DNA from: an uncultured Rubrobacteraceae bacterium | GTDB lineage: Bacteria > Actinomycetota > Rubrobacteria > Rubrobacterales > Rubrobacteraceae | NCBI GenBank assembly: GCA_902806095.1 | Contig: CADCVF010000084.1 | Coordinates: forward strand, 1 to 57,714 | Length of the DNA: 57,714 nucleotides | Direction of reading: 5' to 3' | Part shown: positions 8,047-16,958 of the stretch, one piece after another | How positions within the stretch are numbered: the stretch's first letter is position 1 | Layout: each line of letters opens with the position of its first letter | Position numbers and translations under genes: made by a program | The notes under the pieces: generated by a model | The model's input: only the letters and a program-made list of their open reading frames with translations | Database searches by the model: none | Told to the model about the DNA's origin: nothing

Positions 8047-10314
8047 ATGGAGAGACAAACTTCAGCCCTGTTGGTTTTGACCCCCTACGAGGCACGGACG
8101 GCGGCGGCGGTCTTCGAACGTCTCTTCCCGACCGATGAGAACGGTCCTGGAGCGACGGATATAGGCGTCCTCGCCTACCTCGACCGGGCGCTCGCAGGCG
8201 CATACCGGGACAAGGCCGAAACCTACCGGCTCGGCCTGGCGGCGCTGGACCTCGCCGCCCGTCGGCGCAGCGGCGTGCCCTTCGCCGACTGCTCCGAACA
8301 GATACAGCACGCCCTGGTAACCGAGTTGGAACAGTGCGTACTCCCCGACTTTCGGATCCCCCCGCAGCACGACTTCTTCGAGATGTTGCGAGCCCACCTG
8401 CAAGAGGGGCTCTTCGCCGACCCTGCCCACGGTGGCAACCGCGACAAGCTGGGCTGGAAGCTCCTGGGTCATCCGGGGATCTGGTTCGAAAACTCTGCCG
8501 AGGAGAACCTCTCCGAACAACCCGTGACCAAGGGTGGCAAGATCCAGTCGCTCGAAGACGTAGGCTACTCCATAGGACGCGCCCCAAGCGAACCCGTCGA
8601 TGTCCCCGGCTACGATCCCCAGAAAGGCGCCGAGCCCTCGAGCGGACCGGCGGATGTCGTTCTGGTAGGGATGGGGGCCATGGGTAGCGTGGTTGCCCCC
8701 ATCCTGGCTCGCGCGGGCTTGCGCGTGGTGGGCTTAGAAGCCGGTCCGTGGCGCACCAAGCACGACTTCTTGCCGGACGAGCTGGGGTCCGCCTACTATT
8801 GCAGAGGAGAGATGGGGCCCAAGTTCCTGAACGAGACGCCCCGCTGGCGGCGCAACGAAGGCGAACCGACCCGGGAGGCCACCTTCTCGTTGGGGCGCAT
8901 GATGAACGGCGTGGGTGGCTCGGTCATCCACTGGGGCGGCGCGCTCAGGCGCTTCCATACTCACCACTTCGACTACCTCACCCACGTACGCGAGAGCTTC
9001 GGCGAGGGGGCCCTACCGGACGGTCATTCATTGACCGACTGGCCCGTCTCCTACGGCGAGCTGGAACCCTACTACACGACGGTCGAGTACCTGATCGGGG
9101 TAGCGGGAAACGAAGACAACCCGTTCGTCCGGCGCAGCAAACCCTACCCCCTGCCACCCCTGAGACCCTTCCGCACGAGCGAGATATTCTCCAAAGCCAC
9201 AAAGGGGTTGGGTTTACATCCCTACCCGACGCCGGTCGCCGTGAACAGCGAGCCATACAACGGGTATCCGGCGACCACCTACTGCGCCTGGAGCGGAGGT
9301 TTTGGTCCTTTCAACGACGAGCGGTGGCACCCCGGCCTGACTTCGGTCCCCGAGGCCCTTGCGACTGGCAACCTCGACTTGCGAACCCACTGCAGGGTCG
9401 TCCGCGTCCTTACCGACTCGAGCGGGCACGCCAGCGGCGTCGAGTACGTTGACGTCAACGGGAGCCTTCAAGTGCAGCAGGCACGTACGATAATCCTATG
9501 TGGCTACACCTTCGAGAACGTACGGCTCTTGTTGCTCTCGGGGGACCAGCAGCATCCAGGTGGCCTGGGCAACAACGCGGGTCAGGTCGGCAAGCACTTC
9601 ATGACCAAGATGTGGGCTGATGTCTACGGCTTCTTCCCAGATGTGGTCTTCAATAAGCACACTGGCCCGGCGGCGCAGATGTGGAGCCTGGATGACTTTA
9701 TAGCCGCCGACTTCGACTCGGCGGCTCACGGGTTCGTCGGCGGGGCCACCCCCAACATCGAAAATCAGCAGCTGCCGATACAGATAAGCCGTGAAGGTTT
9801 ACCGCCTGACGTCCCGTCCTGGGGCAAGGGGTACAAGGATCATCTTAGAGACTGGCAGCACATCTGTGCGATACGGCTCCAGCCCGAGTCGTTGTCCTAT
9901 GAGACCGACTTCCTCGACCTGGACCCTCGATATCGTGACCGCAGCGGGCTCGGGCTCCCTCTTGTGCGCATCACTTGCGATCTGCGAGAGAACGAGAGAC
10001 GCCTTGCCGACTGGATAGAAAAGGAGGCCGAAAACATCCTTTACGCGATGGGTGCGGACAAAACGTGGCGTGGTCCACGCTTTCGTGGCGTCTGCAGCAG
10101 CCACGACCTCGGCGGATGCCGCATGGGTGAAGACCCCGCCTCCTCTGTGGTGGACCCCGATCTGCGCGTCCACGACACGCCAGGGCTGTATGTCTTCGGC
10201 GGCGCTGTCTTGCCAACCTGCCCCGGGGTCAATCCAACGCTGACGATGTGGGCTCTCTGCTACCGGGCCGCCGAGCACCTCGTGAGTCGCCTTCGACGTG
10301 GTGACGAACAGTGA
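8047..10314 (+). CDS. Fused gluconate 2-dehydrogenase subunit 3 domain / GMC flavoprotein dehydrogenase
   Basis: A 755-residue oxidoreductase. Residues ~10-150 match the gluconate 2-dehydrogenase subunit 3 family: LTPYEARTAAAVFERLFP, ATDIGVLAYLDRALAG, then FADPAHGGNRDKLGWKLLGH. Residues ~205-750 are a GMC oxidoreductase: VVLVGMGAMGSVVAPILARA is the FAD-binding beta-alpha-beta unit, MMNGVGGSVIHWGGALRRF the conserved substrate-side motif, and SSHDLGGCRMGEDP plus PGVNPTLTMWAL hold the catalytic His and Asn. In classical membrane gluconate dehydrogenases these are separate subunits with a third cytochrome c subunit; here two are one chain and no cytochrome gene or Tat signal is seen. The natural electron acceptor is therefore unknown. 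The ATG follows CGGAGAAG. Confidence 0.88.
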   Translation: MERQTSALLVLTPYEARTAAAVFERLFPTDENGPGATDIGVLAYLDRALAGAYRDKAETYRLGLAALDLAARRRSGVPFADCSEQIQHALVTELEQCVLPDFRIPPQHDFFEMLRAHLQEGLFADPAHGGNRDKLGWKLLGHPGIWFENSAEENLSEQPVTKGGKIQSLEDVGYSIGRAPSEPVDVPGYDPQKGAEPSSGPADVVLVGMGAMGSVVAPILARAGLRVVGLEAGPWRTKHDFLPDELGSAYYCRGEMGPKFLNETPRWRRNEGEPTREATFSLGRMMNGVGGSVIHWGGALRRFHTHHFDYLTHVRESFGEGALPDGHSLTDWPVSYGELEPYYTTVEYLIGVAGNEDNPFVRRSKPYPLPPLRPFRTSEIFSKATKGLGLHPYPTPVAVNSEPYNGYPATTYCAWSGGFGPFNDERWHPGLTSVPEALATGNLDLRTHCRVVRVLTDSSGHASGVEYVDVNGSLQVQQARTIILCGYTFENVRLLLLSGDQQHPGGLGNNAGQVGKHFMTKMWADVYGFFPDVVFNKHTGPAAQMWSLDDFIAADFDSAAHGFVGGATPNIENQQLPIQISREGLPPDVPSWGKGYKDHLRDWQHICAIRLQPESLSYETDFLDLDPRYRDRSGLGLPLVRITCDLRENERRLADWIEKEAENILYAMGADKTWRGPRFRGVCSSHDLGGCRMGEDPASSVVDPDLRVHDTPGLYVFGGAVLPTCPGVNPTLTMWALCYRAAEHLVSRLRRGDEQ

Positions 10315-10439
10315 TCAGGTTGATTGTGATTCTGGGAGTTTGGTTTGCTTGCCCAGGGGTACAGATCCCACGCGTAACATGTAAGGTTCTGAGGTACTTC
10401 GCAGGCCCCGCTTAGGGAGCGCAAAAGGAGGCTGAAACG

Positions 10440-11720
10440 GTGCGCACCGAATTGCAGTACGGCAGGGGTGACCTGACTGTGGAGATCCCCTCGTCGGATG
10501 TGACCGTGCTGAGGACGAAGCACGAGAAGAGGTTGTCAGACGAGGCGGCCGCCTTCCGCGAGGCGGTGCGCCATCCCATCGGCTCAGCGCCGCTCAAGGA
10601 ACTCGTAGATGCCAAGGACCGGGTCGCCGTTGTGATCCCGGACATCACCCGCCCATTACCCTCTGATCGCCTGCTGCCCTGGCTCTTCGAGGAACTCTCG
10701 CATGTGCCAACGGAGAACGTCACCATCGTCAATGGAACGGGCTCCCACCGGCCCAACACCGAAGAGGAACTCGTCGCTATGGTCGGACGAGAGGTGGCCT
10801 CTAACTACCGGGTGGTAAACCACAACGCCCACGACCCGAACACGCTAGCGTTCGCCGGCAGATCTCTAGAGGGCCGCGACGTTTACATGAATCGTGAGTA
10901 TGTCGAGGCGGACAGGCGCATCGTGCTCGGCTTTATCGAGCCGCACTTCATGGCTGGATTCTCGGGCGGGTACAAGGGCGTCTTCCCCGCCGTGGCGGAC
11001 GTAGATTCGATCATGCACTACCACCGGGCATCGGTGATAGGACACGCGCGCAGCACGTGGGGGGTTCTTGAAGACAATCCGACGCAGAGCCAAATCCGCG
11101 AAAACGGCTCCCTCTTGCCTGTGGACTTCCTCGTGAACGTCACGATAAACCGCAACAGGGAGATCACGGGCTACTTCTGCGGCGATGTCCTGGCCGCTCA
11201 CGAGAGGGGCTGCGAGGCCAACAAAGCATCGGTGATGGTAGCGTGCGAAAGGGAGTACCCTATAGTCGTCACCACCAACGGCGGCTACCCCCTGGACCAG
11301 AACCTCTACCAGGCCGTGAAGGGCATGTCGGCGGCCTACCAGATCGTGTCCGAGGGTGGTCTTATCGTCGCCGCCTCTCGCTGCAACGATGGCTTCCCGA
11401 ACCACGGCAACTTTCGGACGATGCTTCTCGAGCACTCTTCGCCGCAAGAGATGCTCGAAACTATCTACTCACCCGGGTTCTCGATGTTCGACCAGTGGCA
11501 GGTTCAGCTCTTCGCCCTGATCTTGCAGAGGGCGAGGGTCGGGCTCTATAGCGAAATACCCGCCGACGACGTCCGTAGCGTGCACCTCCAGTCGACCGCG
11601 GATATAGCGGTCGCGATCTCCGAGGAACTGGAGAGGATCGGCGAAGATGCCCCCGTAGCGGTCCTCCCGGAGGGACCCATGACGGTGCCCTACCTGGAGC
11701 ACGCCCCGATTCGTGCCTAG
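10440..11720 (+). CDS. LarA-type nickel-pincer racemase/epimerase (DUF2088)
   Basis: 426-residue homologue of lactate racemase LarA. The key residues align with fixed offset to L. plantarum LarA: His103 in GTGSHRPN, His169 in FIEPHFMAGF, Lys179 in SGGYKGVFPA (the residue that carries the cofactor thioamide) and His195 in MHYHRASV, so the protein is probably catalytic and cofactor dependent. No larB, larC or larE maturation genes occur in this window. LarA homologues act on many 2-hydroxy acids besides lactate; linkage to aldehyde and GMC dehydrogenases suggests a sugar acid here (inference). GTG start behind AAAGGAGG. Confidence 0.87.
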   Translation: MRTELQYGRGDLTVEIPSSDVTVLRTKHEKRLSDEAAAFREAVRHPIGSAPLKELVDAKDRVAVVIPDITRPLPSDRLLPWLFEELSHVPTENVTIVNGTGSHRPNTEEELVAMVGREVASNYRVVNHNAHDPNTLAFAGRSLEGRDVYMNREYVEADRRIVLGFIEPHFMAGFSGGYKGVFPAVADVDSIMHYHRASVIGHARSTWGVLEDNPTQSQIRENGSLLPVDFLVNVTINRNREITGYFCGDVLAAHERGCEANKASVMVACEREYPIVVTTNGGYPLDQNLYQAVKGMSAAYQIVSEGGLIVAASRCNDGFPNHGNFRTMLLEHSSPQEMLETIYSPGFSMFDQWQVQLFALILQRARVGLYSEIPADDVRSVHLQSTADIAVAISEELERIGEDAPVAVLPEGPMTVPYLEHAPIRA

Positions 11721-11922
11721 ACAAACCCGAAAGACACAGCCACGGGTAACCTCACAATATTAGGGGCCATCTTCATTAGCAGGCGATGCCCTATCGAATT
11801 GGCGGCCTCTGCCGTGCGGGAGCAGTAAGATAGTTTGCTCGTCGTTTCTGGTGCTTGCGAAACGCCTGCCAATGAGCATTCTTGCGAGGAAACCTTTCTC
11901 CAATTTTCAGGAGATTTGCTTG
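11721..11922. other. Intergenic stretch with no gene recognised
   Basis: Between the racemase gene and the tRNA-Val region, only short frames without ribosome sites are seen. Base composition drops in GC compared with the flanks (for example ACCTCACAATATTAGGGG), as expected for DNA next to an integration target. Confidence 0.4.
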
Positions 11923-12002
11923 GGTTGCTGCACGGTTGCCGCACAAAGACCTTGGACCCTGTCCGGAATCGTCTCGCACCTTCTGCGTTTCGCCTGCAAA
12001 AC
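11923..12002 (-). repeat. tRNA-adjacent integration-like element (Val copy)
   Basis: Read on the minus strand, 16 bases downstream of tRNA-Val comes TTTTGCAGGCGAAACG (12002-11986), then about 40 bases later the tandem GTGCGGCAACCGTGCAGCAA (around 11945-11926). The same two-part arrangement follows tRNA-Ile and tRNA-Ala in this window. Here no duplicated tRNA end was found, so this may be an empty or one-sided site. Function (integrase core plus arm sites) is inferred. Confidence 0.5.
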
Positions 12003-12017
12003 GAGAATTTTCACGAG

Positions 12018-12089
12018 TGGGCGATGCTGGGTTCGAACCAGCGACCTCTGCCGTGTGAAGGCAGCGCTCTCCCGCTGAGCTAATCGCCC
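12018..12089 (-). tRNA. tRNA-Val (anticodon CAC)
   Basis: Cloverleaf read by eye: acceptor GGGCGAT pairs with ATCGCCC, D-arm TAGCTCAGCGGGAGAGC, anticodon stem CTGCC/GGCAG enclosing TTCACAC (anticodon CAC), T-arm with GGTTCGAACCC, discriminator A. No CCA is encoded. It lies alone, opposite in strand to the roadblock gene. Confidence 0.93.
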
Positions 12090-12202
12090 CTGGAGGGGTG
12101 AATATACCATTGCCGGAGGCTTCTGTTAAGCTCTTTCGGAGACGATAGTAGCCTTCGGATATAATGCCCGCTTCGGCGGGAAACAGGGGACGGGAGATGC
12201 TT

Positions 12203-12601
12203 ATGGCGGAACGAAGTGGGGCCGGAACGGCGGAGGATCTCGACGGTGTGATCGCCGACCTCAGGGCGCTCTCGGAGGACATCGAGTCGTGCGCCGTTCT
12301 CTCTGGCGATGGGGATCTCCTCTCCTCCTCGCACGCACCGGGGGTGGAGAGAGAGCGGGTCGGCGCGATCCTGGCCGCGCTCGTCGACCTCTCCGAGAGG
12401 CTGGCGCGCGAGAGCGGGAAGGGCCAATTCTCCCAACTGAGGATAGACGCTGGTGGGGGACACCTGCTGGTCGTGCGGCTCGATGGCGGCGTCCTGGCTG
12501 CCACGACGGGCCAGGAAGCAAGGGTCGGCCTCGTACTCTACGACATGCGAAACACCCGCGGTGAGGTCGAGAAGGTACTGGCGGAGGGGGACGACCAATG
12601 A
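12203..12601 (+). CDS. Roadblock/LC7 domain protein
   Basis: 132 residues with the alpha-beta roadblock/LC7 fold found in bacterial small-GTPase regulators and MglB-like proteins: an N-terminal helix (LDGVIADLRALSEDIESCAV), LSGDGDLLSSSHAPG, then GQFSQLRIDAGGGHLLVVRL and VLAATTGQEARVGLVLYDMR. The ATG at 12203 is preferred over one six bases earlier because GGGAG ends six bases before it. The next small membrane-protein gene overlaps its end by four bases (ATGA). No partner GTPase gene is seen nearby, so the pathway is open. Confidence 0.8.
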   Translation: MAERSGAGTAEDLDGVIADLRALSEDIESCAVLSGDGDLLSSSHAPGVERERVGAILAALVDLSERLARESGKGQFSQLRIDAGGGHLLVVRLDGGVLAATTGQEARVGLVLYDMRNTRGEVEKVLAEGDDQ

Positions 12602-12807
12602 AGAAGCTGCTGCGGCGACTTTTCGTGCTCGGGGCGCTCGCCGGCGCAGGATACGCTGCGTGGAGCTACCTGCAGGGACAATCGCCGGGGAAGGAGAACG
12701 TCCAGATCGTCTTCGACGACGGGTCTGTGCGCGCGCTGGCCTCGAACACCACAGAGGGACAGGAGTTCACCGACATAGCCCGCAAGCTCATCGAGACCGG
12801 TCTCTAA
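12598..12807 (+). CDS. Small single-pass membrane protein
   Basis: 69 residues: MKKLLRRLFVLGALAGAGYA forms a positively charged start and one membrane helix, then a 45-residue hydrophilic tail (VQIVFDDGSVRALASNT, FTDIARKLIE). It overlaps the roadblock gene by ATGA and is presumably co-translated with it. Function unknown; a membrane tether for the roadblock protein is only a possibility. Confidence 0.7.
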   Translation: MKKLLRRLFVLGALAGAGYAAWSYLQGQSPGKENVQIVFDDGSVRALASNTTEGQEFTDIARKLIETGL

Positions 12808-12824
12808 GTTCAGCGAAAACAAGA

Positions 12825-12881
12825 AGCTGAAATGCTGAAGTGCTGACAAGCGAAGACGAAGCCTGAGCGTGCTGAAATGCT
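12825..12881 (+). repeat. Dispersed GCTGAAATGCTGACAAGCGA repeat, copy 1
   Basis: AGCTGAAATGCTGAAGTGCT, GACAAGCGAAGACGAAGCCT, GAGCGTGCTGAAATGCTA: a head motif, a weak internal hairpin and a closing AGCGTGCTGA. Its end overlaps the ispH stop codon. It sits between two convergent genes, where a terminator would be expected. Confidence 0.65.
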
Positions 12882-14121
12882 AATCCAGTGCTATCTGTGG
12901 CGCCAGCCCCCGAGCCTCGAGGATGCGTCCGATGGCCAGCCCTATCTGGGAGTTGGGGGTCGAGGCGCCGGCCGTGAGCCCTATGCGCACGGGACCGTCG
13001 GGGAGCCAGCCGCTTTCTTCTATCTCTTCCCCGCTGTTTAGTGGCGTGCCTGCCGGTTTGTGGCGGATGGTGTCACCCTCTATGCAGTCGCCGCTCGCTA
13101 TGTGGTAGCTGCGCGGGACCCTCTCGTCAGCGATGATCGCCAGATTGTTCGTATTCGAGGAGTTATACCCCCCGATAACGACCATCAGGTCCAGCGTATT
13201 CTCCAGCAACCCGAAGAGGGCGTCCTGCCTATCCTGGGTCGCCGAGCAGATGGTGTCGAAAAGCTCGAAGTGCTCCTCGATGTTCTCGGCCCCGTAGCGC
13301 TCGGCCATCGCCTTCCTGAGCTCTTCGCCCACTGCCATCGTCTCGCTCATCAGCATCGTGGTCTGGTTGGCCACACCAACGCGCTGCAGGTCTTCCTCGG
13401 GATCGAAGCCAGGAGACATGCCGTGCGCGAGCCTCTCCGTGAGTTCCTCGACCCCCATCCTGCCGAGGATGAAGTCCGTGACGTAGCCAGTCTCCTTGAG
13501 GTTGCGCACGATCAGGTACTTCCCGTTGCCGCCATCCCTCAAGGTCTGGGAGGCGGTGGCCTTGGTCTCCTCGTGGTAGTACTTGCCGTGGATGATGCTG
13601 GTGAAACCGCGCCCTGCGTAGCGCGTGACGCGCTTCCATACCGAGAGTACCGAGCCGCAGGTCGTGTCGACCACCACACAGTCCTTCTGCCTTAGCTTCT
13701 CGACCCAATCTATGGGTGCGCCAAAGGCGGGCAGGAGCACGACGTCCTCGGGGGAGAGATCTTCGAAAGCCTCCTCGGGGGGACCTTCGAAGCCGGTGGA
13801 GAGGAACTCTATCCCCATCTCGCGCAGACGGTCGTTCATGGAGGCGTTGTGGATCATGTCCCCGGTGATAAAGATGCGCCTGCCGGGGAACTTCTCCCTG
13901 GTCTGGAAGGCGTAGTCAACAGCCCTGTCTACCCCGTAGCAGAACCCGAACTCATCGGCGAGGCGAATCGTAAGCCCGTCGGCCTCGAAGACGTTGCCGT
14001 TCTCACGCACCCTGTCGACGACCTCAGAGCGATAGTCCCGGTCCAGAAGATGCTGGACGTTCTCCCGCATCTTGAAGCCTTTACGGAAGTATTTCTGCTC
14101 CGTCACGCTCACCTCTCGCAC
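12880..14121 (-). CDS. ispH: 4-hydroxy-3-methylbut-2-enyl diphosphate reductase, long form
   Basis: Last step of the MEP isoprenoid pathway: an iron-sulfur enzyme that converts HMBPP to IPP and DMAPP. 413 residues, the long form otherwise seen in cyanobacteria and plants rather than the ~310-residue enterobacterial form. The three cluster cysteines are visible: Cys61 in FGFCYGVDRA, Cys155 in VDTTCGSV and Cys292 in DTICSATQ; histidines at TSIIHGKYYHEE and the substrate motif STPNSQIGLAIGRI are also conserved. The GTG at 14121 has no strong ribosome site; a GTG five codons later, behind GAGAGG, is an alternative start. Single gene, divergent from the response regulator. Confidence 0.93.
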   Translation of the reverse strand: MREVSVTEQKYFRKGFKMRENVQHLLDRDYRSEVVDRVRENGNVFEADGLTIRLADEFGFCYGVDRAVDYAFQTREKFPGRRIFITGDMIHNASMNDRLREMGIEFLSTGFEGPPEEAFEDLSPEDVVLLPAFGAPIDWVEKLRQKDCVVVDTTCGSVLSVWKRVTRYAGRGFTSIIHGKYYHEETKATASQTLRDGGNGKYLIVRNLKETGYVTDFILGRMGVEELTERLAHGMSPGFDPEEDLQRVGVANQTTMLMSETMAVGEELRKAMAERYGAENIEEHFELFDTICSATQDRQDALFGLLENTLDLMVVIGGYNSSNTNNLAIIADERVPRSYHIASGDCIEGDTIRHKPAGTPLNSGEEIEESGWLPDGPVRIGLTAGASTPNSQIGLAIGRILEARGLAPQIALD

Positions 14122-14240
14122 CCGACGTTCGTGTCCTTTACTCGAAGTTGAGTGTAGCGCATCTACCCCGCCGCGTCGGAGAGAGCTGTGGCATCCATCA
14201 CGGTCGCTATAAATGTGAAACGGGTGTAAAATCTAGCGCC

Positions 14241-14630
14241 GTGGACCGCAGAGCTACTATTATGGTCGCAGATGACGACGCAGAAGCGCTGGGACGCTCC
14301 GCCAGAGCCCTGGACAAGGCAGGCTTCCGCGTGGTCTCGGCAACGGACGGCCGCACCGCCCTCCAGGAGGCCCTCACCCGCAGGGTCGACCTCATAATCA
14401 TGGACGTTTCGATCCCCCAACTGAGCGGCGTCGAGACGTGTCACTGCCTCAAGGCGATGCCGAAGACCCAGAAGATCCCTGTAGTCCTTACCGCAGCAAA
14501 GAAAGACCCGGCCGCAAAAGCGCTCGCCGAACGTACGCAAGGCTCGGTGCGGGTCCTGAGAAAACCCTTTACCGACGAAGATCTCGTCTCCGTCGTCAAA
14601 CAACTCGTCCGCCCCAAATCCCTTATCTAG
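14241..14630 (+). CDS. Single-domain response regulator receiver protein
   Basis: 129 residues, a CheY-like receiver only: acidic pocket in IMVADDDAEA, phospho-acceptor Asp in LIIMDVSIPQLSG, Thr in VVLTAAKK and the conserved Lys in RVLRKPFTDE. No output domain, so it must act by protein contact. The frame is open to 14148, but the GTG at 14241 begins where receiver domains begin; a -10 like TAAAAT ends nine bases before it and no ribosome site is visible, so the mRNA may be leaderless. No histidine kinase is adjacent. Confidence 0.85.
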   Translation: MDRRATIMVADDDAEALGRSARALDKAGFRVVSATDGRTALQEALTRRVDLIIMDVSIPQLSGVETCHCLKAMPKTQKIPVVLTAAKKDPAAKALAERTQGSVRVLRKPFTDEDLVSVVKQLVRPKSLI

Positions 14631-14729
14631 CATTTCAGCTGGTCAGCACTTCAGCACGCTCAGGCATTTAGCCTTCGCTTGTCAGCCATGGCCTGCGGAT
14701 GCGGAAGCTGACAAGCTGAAATGCTGCGG
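14628..14729 (-). repeat. Dispersed GCTGAAATGCTGACAAGCGA repeat, copy 2
   Basis: On the minus strand: GGCTGACAAGCGAAGGCTAA, ATGCCTGAGCGTGCTGAAGT, GCTGACCAGCTGAAATGCTA; followed at 14705-14729 by a partial unit in the opposite orientation (AAGCTGACAAGCTGAAATGC). It starts on the stop codon of the response regulator gene. Confidence 0.65.
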
Positions 14730-14791
14730 AGCGACGCGATGGTAAGATCGCTCCTCGCAAAAGCCGTTACCTGAAAGAGGAGCACCGTTTC

Positions 14792-16312
14792 TTGGGACTG
14801 AGCAGGCGTCGCAAGGCGCTCATAACGTTCGCCACGCTCATCGGGACCTTTCTGGCCGCGCTCGACGCAACGGTCGTTGGGACGGCGATGCCGACGGTAA
14901 TCGGGGAGCTCGGCGGCCTCGAACTCTATCCGTGGGCCTTCGCCTCTTACCTGCTCGCGGCGACCGTGACAGGCCCGGTCTTCGGCAAACTCTCCGACAC
15001 CTACGGCAGGAAACCCGTCTACCTCGCCGGGATCTTCCTCTTCCTGCTCGGCAGCGTGCTGGCTGGCACTTCGCAGAGCATGGCGGCCCTGATCTTCTTC
15101 AGGACGATCCAGGGCCTCGGGGCCGGGGCCGTGCAGCCCGTTGCCATAACCATTGTCGGGGACATCTTCGAGTTAGAGACGCGGGCGCGCATCCAGGGTC
15201 TCTTCGGGGCTGTCTGGGGTATTTCGGCCGTCATTGGCCCCGCTGCCGGCGGCTTCATAACGGACCTTGTCTCCTGGCGTTGGGTCTTCTACGTGAACGT
15301 GCCCTTCGGCATAATCGCCGCCGTCCTCCTCGCGGCGACCCTGACCGAGTCCTTCGAGCGTCGTGAGCGCAACGCGGACTACCTCGGCACAGCCCTTCTT
15401 ACAGGCGGCCTCGTCGGGGTCTTGCTCGCGCTGCTAGGAGGCGGTGCCATGGAGCTCTCGGTGGCAACATTGGCCCTCTTCTTCGGCGGGATGGCCATGC
15501 TCGCGCTCTTCGTGCTCGTCGAGCGGCGGGCCGCTGACCCAGTGGTCCCACTCGACCTGTTCTCGGAGCGGATCATCGCGGTCTCGGCCGTCGGGAACCT
15601 GGCGATGGGCGGCGTCTTGCTCGGCGTCTCGGTCTACGTGCCGCTCTTCGTGCAGGGCGCCCTTGGCGGCACAGCGTTAACGGCCGGAGCAGCGGTGGCC
15701 TCGCTCTCCATAGGGTGGCCCGTGGGATCTTTCGTCGGCGGAAGACTTCTCCTGCTCACGGGATACCGTACGACGCTCCTCCTCGGCTCCGCCCTGATCG
15801 CCCTCGGCTCGGCCCTCTGCGTGCCCATGGGTAGCGAGACCTCCCTCTCCTACGTCGTACTGGCCGTCGTAGTGATCGGGCTTGGGCTAGGCTTCTCGAG
15901 TACCAGCTACCTAGTCAGCGTGCAGAACGCCGTGCCCTGGAGTCGGCGCGGCGTGGCTACTTCATCAGTCGTCTTCTTCCGTACCGTCGGAGGCTTGATC
16001 GGGGTCGCCGTGATGGGCGCTCTCCTGAACGCCTCCCTCGGAGAGCGTTACAGGGCCGCTGTCGACAGGGCAGCAGGGGGTGACGCTGACCTCGGGCGCC
16101 TGCTCTCCGACCCCAACGCCCTTCTGCAGCCCGCAGTGCGCAGCCGCATCCCCGAGGTCGCGTACTCGGAGGTGGCCGGCGCCCTGGCCGCCTCGCTCAG
16201 CCCGGCGTTCTGGGTCCTGCTCTTCTTCGGTCTCGCGTCCCTCGCCGTGGCTACGCTCTTCCCGCGCGGTACGGCCAAAGACCTTGTAAGCCGGGGGGAG
16301 GATAGTGGGTGA
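14792..16312 (+). CDS. DHA2-family (EmrB/QacA-like) 14-TM drug exporter
   Basis: 506-residue MFS permease with about 14 membrane segments. LIGTFLAALDATVVGTAMPT is the DHA2 motif in TM1, GPVFGKLSDTYGRKPVYLAG is motif A between TM2 and TM3, and the TM5 antiporter motif region GPAAGGFITDLVSWRWVFYV is present. Proton-driven efflux of drugs or lipophilic compounds is the family role; substrate unknown. TTG start behind GAGGAG, consistent with MGLSRRRKALI being the cytoplasmic N-terminus. The next gene overlaps its end by eight bases. Confidence 0.9.
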   Translation: MGLSRRRKALITFATLIGTFLAALDATVVGTAMPTVIGELGGLELYPWAFASYLLAATVTGPVFGKLSDTYGRKPVYLAGIFLFLLGSVLAGTSQSMAALIFFRTIQGLGAGAVQPVAITIVGDIFELETRARIQGLFGAVWGISAVIGPAAGGFITDLVSWRWVFYVNVPFGIIAAVLLAATLTESFERRERNADYLGTALLTGGLVGVLLALLGGGAMELSVATLALFFGGMAMLALFVLVERRAADPVVPLDLFSERIIAVSAVGNLAMGGVLLGVSVYVPLFVQGALGGTALTAGAAVASLSIGWPVGSFVGGRLLLLTGYRTTLLLGSALIALGSALCVPMGSETSLSYVVLAVVVIGLGLGFSSTSYLVSVQNAVPWSRRGVATSSVVFFRTVGGLIGVAVMGALLNASLGERYRAAVDRAAGGDADLGRLLSDPNALLQPAVRSRIPEVAYSEVAGALAASLSPAFWVLLFFGLASLAVATLFPRGTAKDLVSRGEDSG

Positions 16313-16958
16313 GACAGGACGCGAGCTGACCCTGGACGATCTCCCACGTCTGCCGCTCTTCAAGCTGGTCGACCCCGATGGAAGGGACGTCTTCCAGGAG
16401 ACCGAAGTCGGCGGCGAGAGGGCCGAAGTCGGTGCCCTATTCTCGGACAGGGAGCTCGCGGGAGAATTCTCCGCTGGTGCGGCCGCGCACGGGATGGAGG
16501 ACCTCTCTGGCCTCGATCCAAGGGAGCTCTCGGACTGGGGCGCGGTGGAGGTCTACGCGCTCTCCGGGGCGGACTTCGTGCTTGTCGTCTCGGAGGGAGG
16601 CGCCGGACTGTTCCACGCCGGGGACGTGGCCCAGAAGGCGGAGGAGATGTCCGGCGAGATCCCCTTCCCGCTGTACATGTTCTCCGACGAGCGGGGAGAG
16701 GCGCCCCTGGTCTCCGTCGAGGTCGACGACGGAGAGGTGCTGGTAGCAGCGCTCTTCAGCTCACCCGAGAAAGCCAGCGACTTCCGCGAACTGGCCACAC
16801 ATCTCGACCTGCCCGGCAGCCTCGGTACCATAGAAGACAGAGACGGCCTCAGACGCCACGCCCTTATAGCCCGCGAGGCTGGGGCGACCTACGCCGTAGT
16901 AGACCCCGCTTCAGGCCTCACCGAAGCGATCCCCATCGAAGAGTTGTTGGAAGCATGA
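16305..16958 (+). CDS. Conserved hypothetical acidic protein
   Basis: 217 residues, strongly acidic, soluble, no signal peptide. It appears to contain two related halves with a beta-rich pattern (VEVYALSGADFVLVVSEGGA, then VSVEVDDGEVLVAALFSSPE), loosely like SseB-type domains; this similarity is tentative. GTG start overlaps the end of the exporter gene by eight bases, and it overlaps the HAD gene by four, so all three form one operon. Function unknown. Confidence 0.7.
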   Translation: MGETGRELTLDDLPRLPLFKLVDPDGRDVFQETEVGGERAEVGALFSDRELAGEFSAGAAAHGMEDLSGLDPRELSDWGAVEVYALSGADFVLVVSEGGAGLFHAGDVAQKAEEMSGEIPFPLYMFSDERGEAPLVSVEVDDGEVLVAALFSSPEKASDFRELATHLDLPGSLGTIEDRDGLRRHALIAREAGATYAVVDPASGLTEAIPIEELLEA

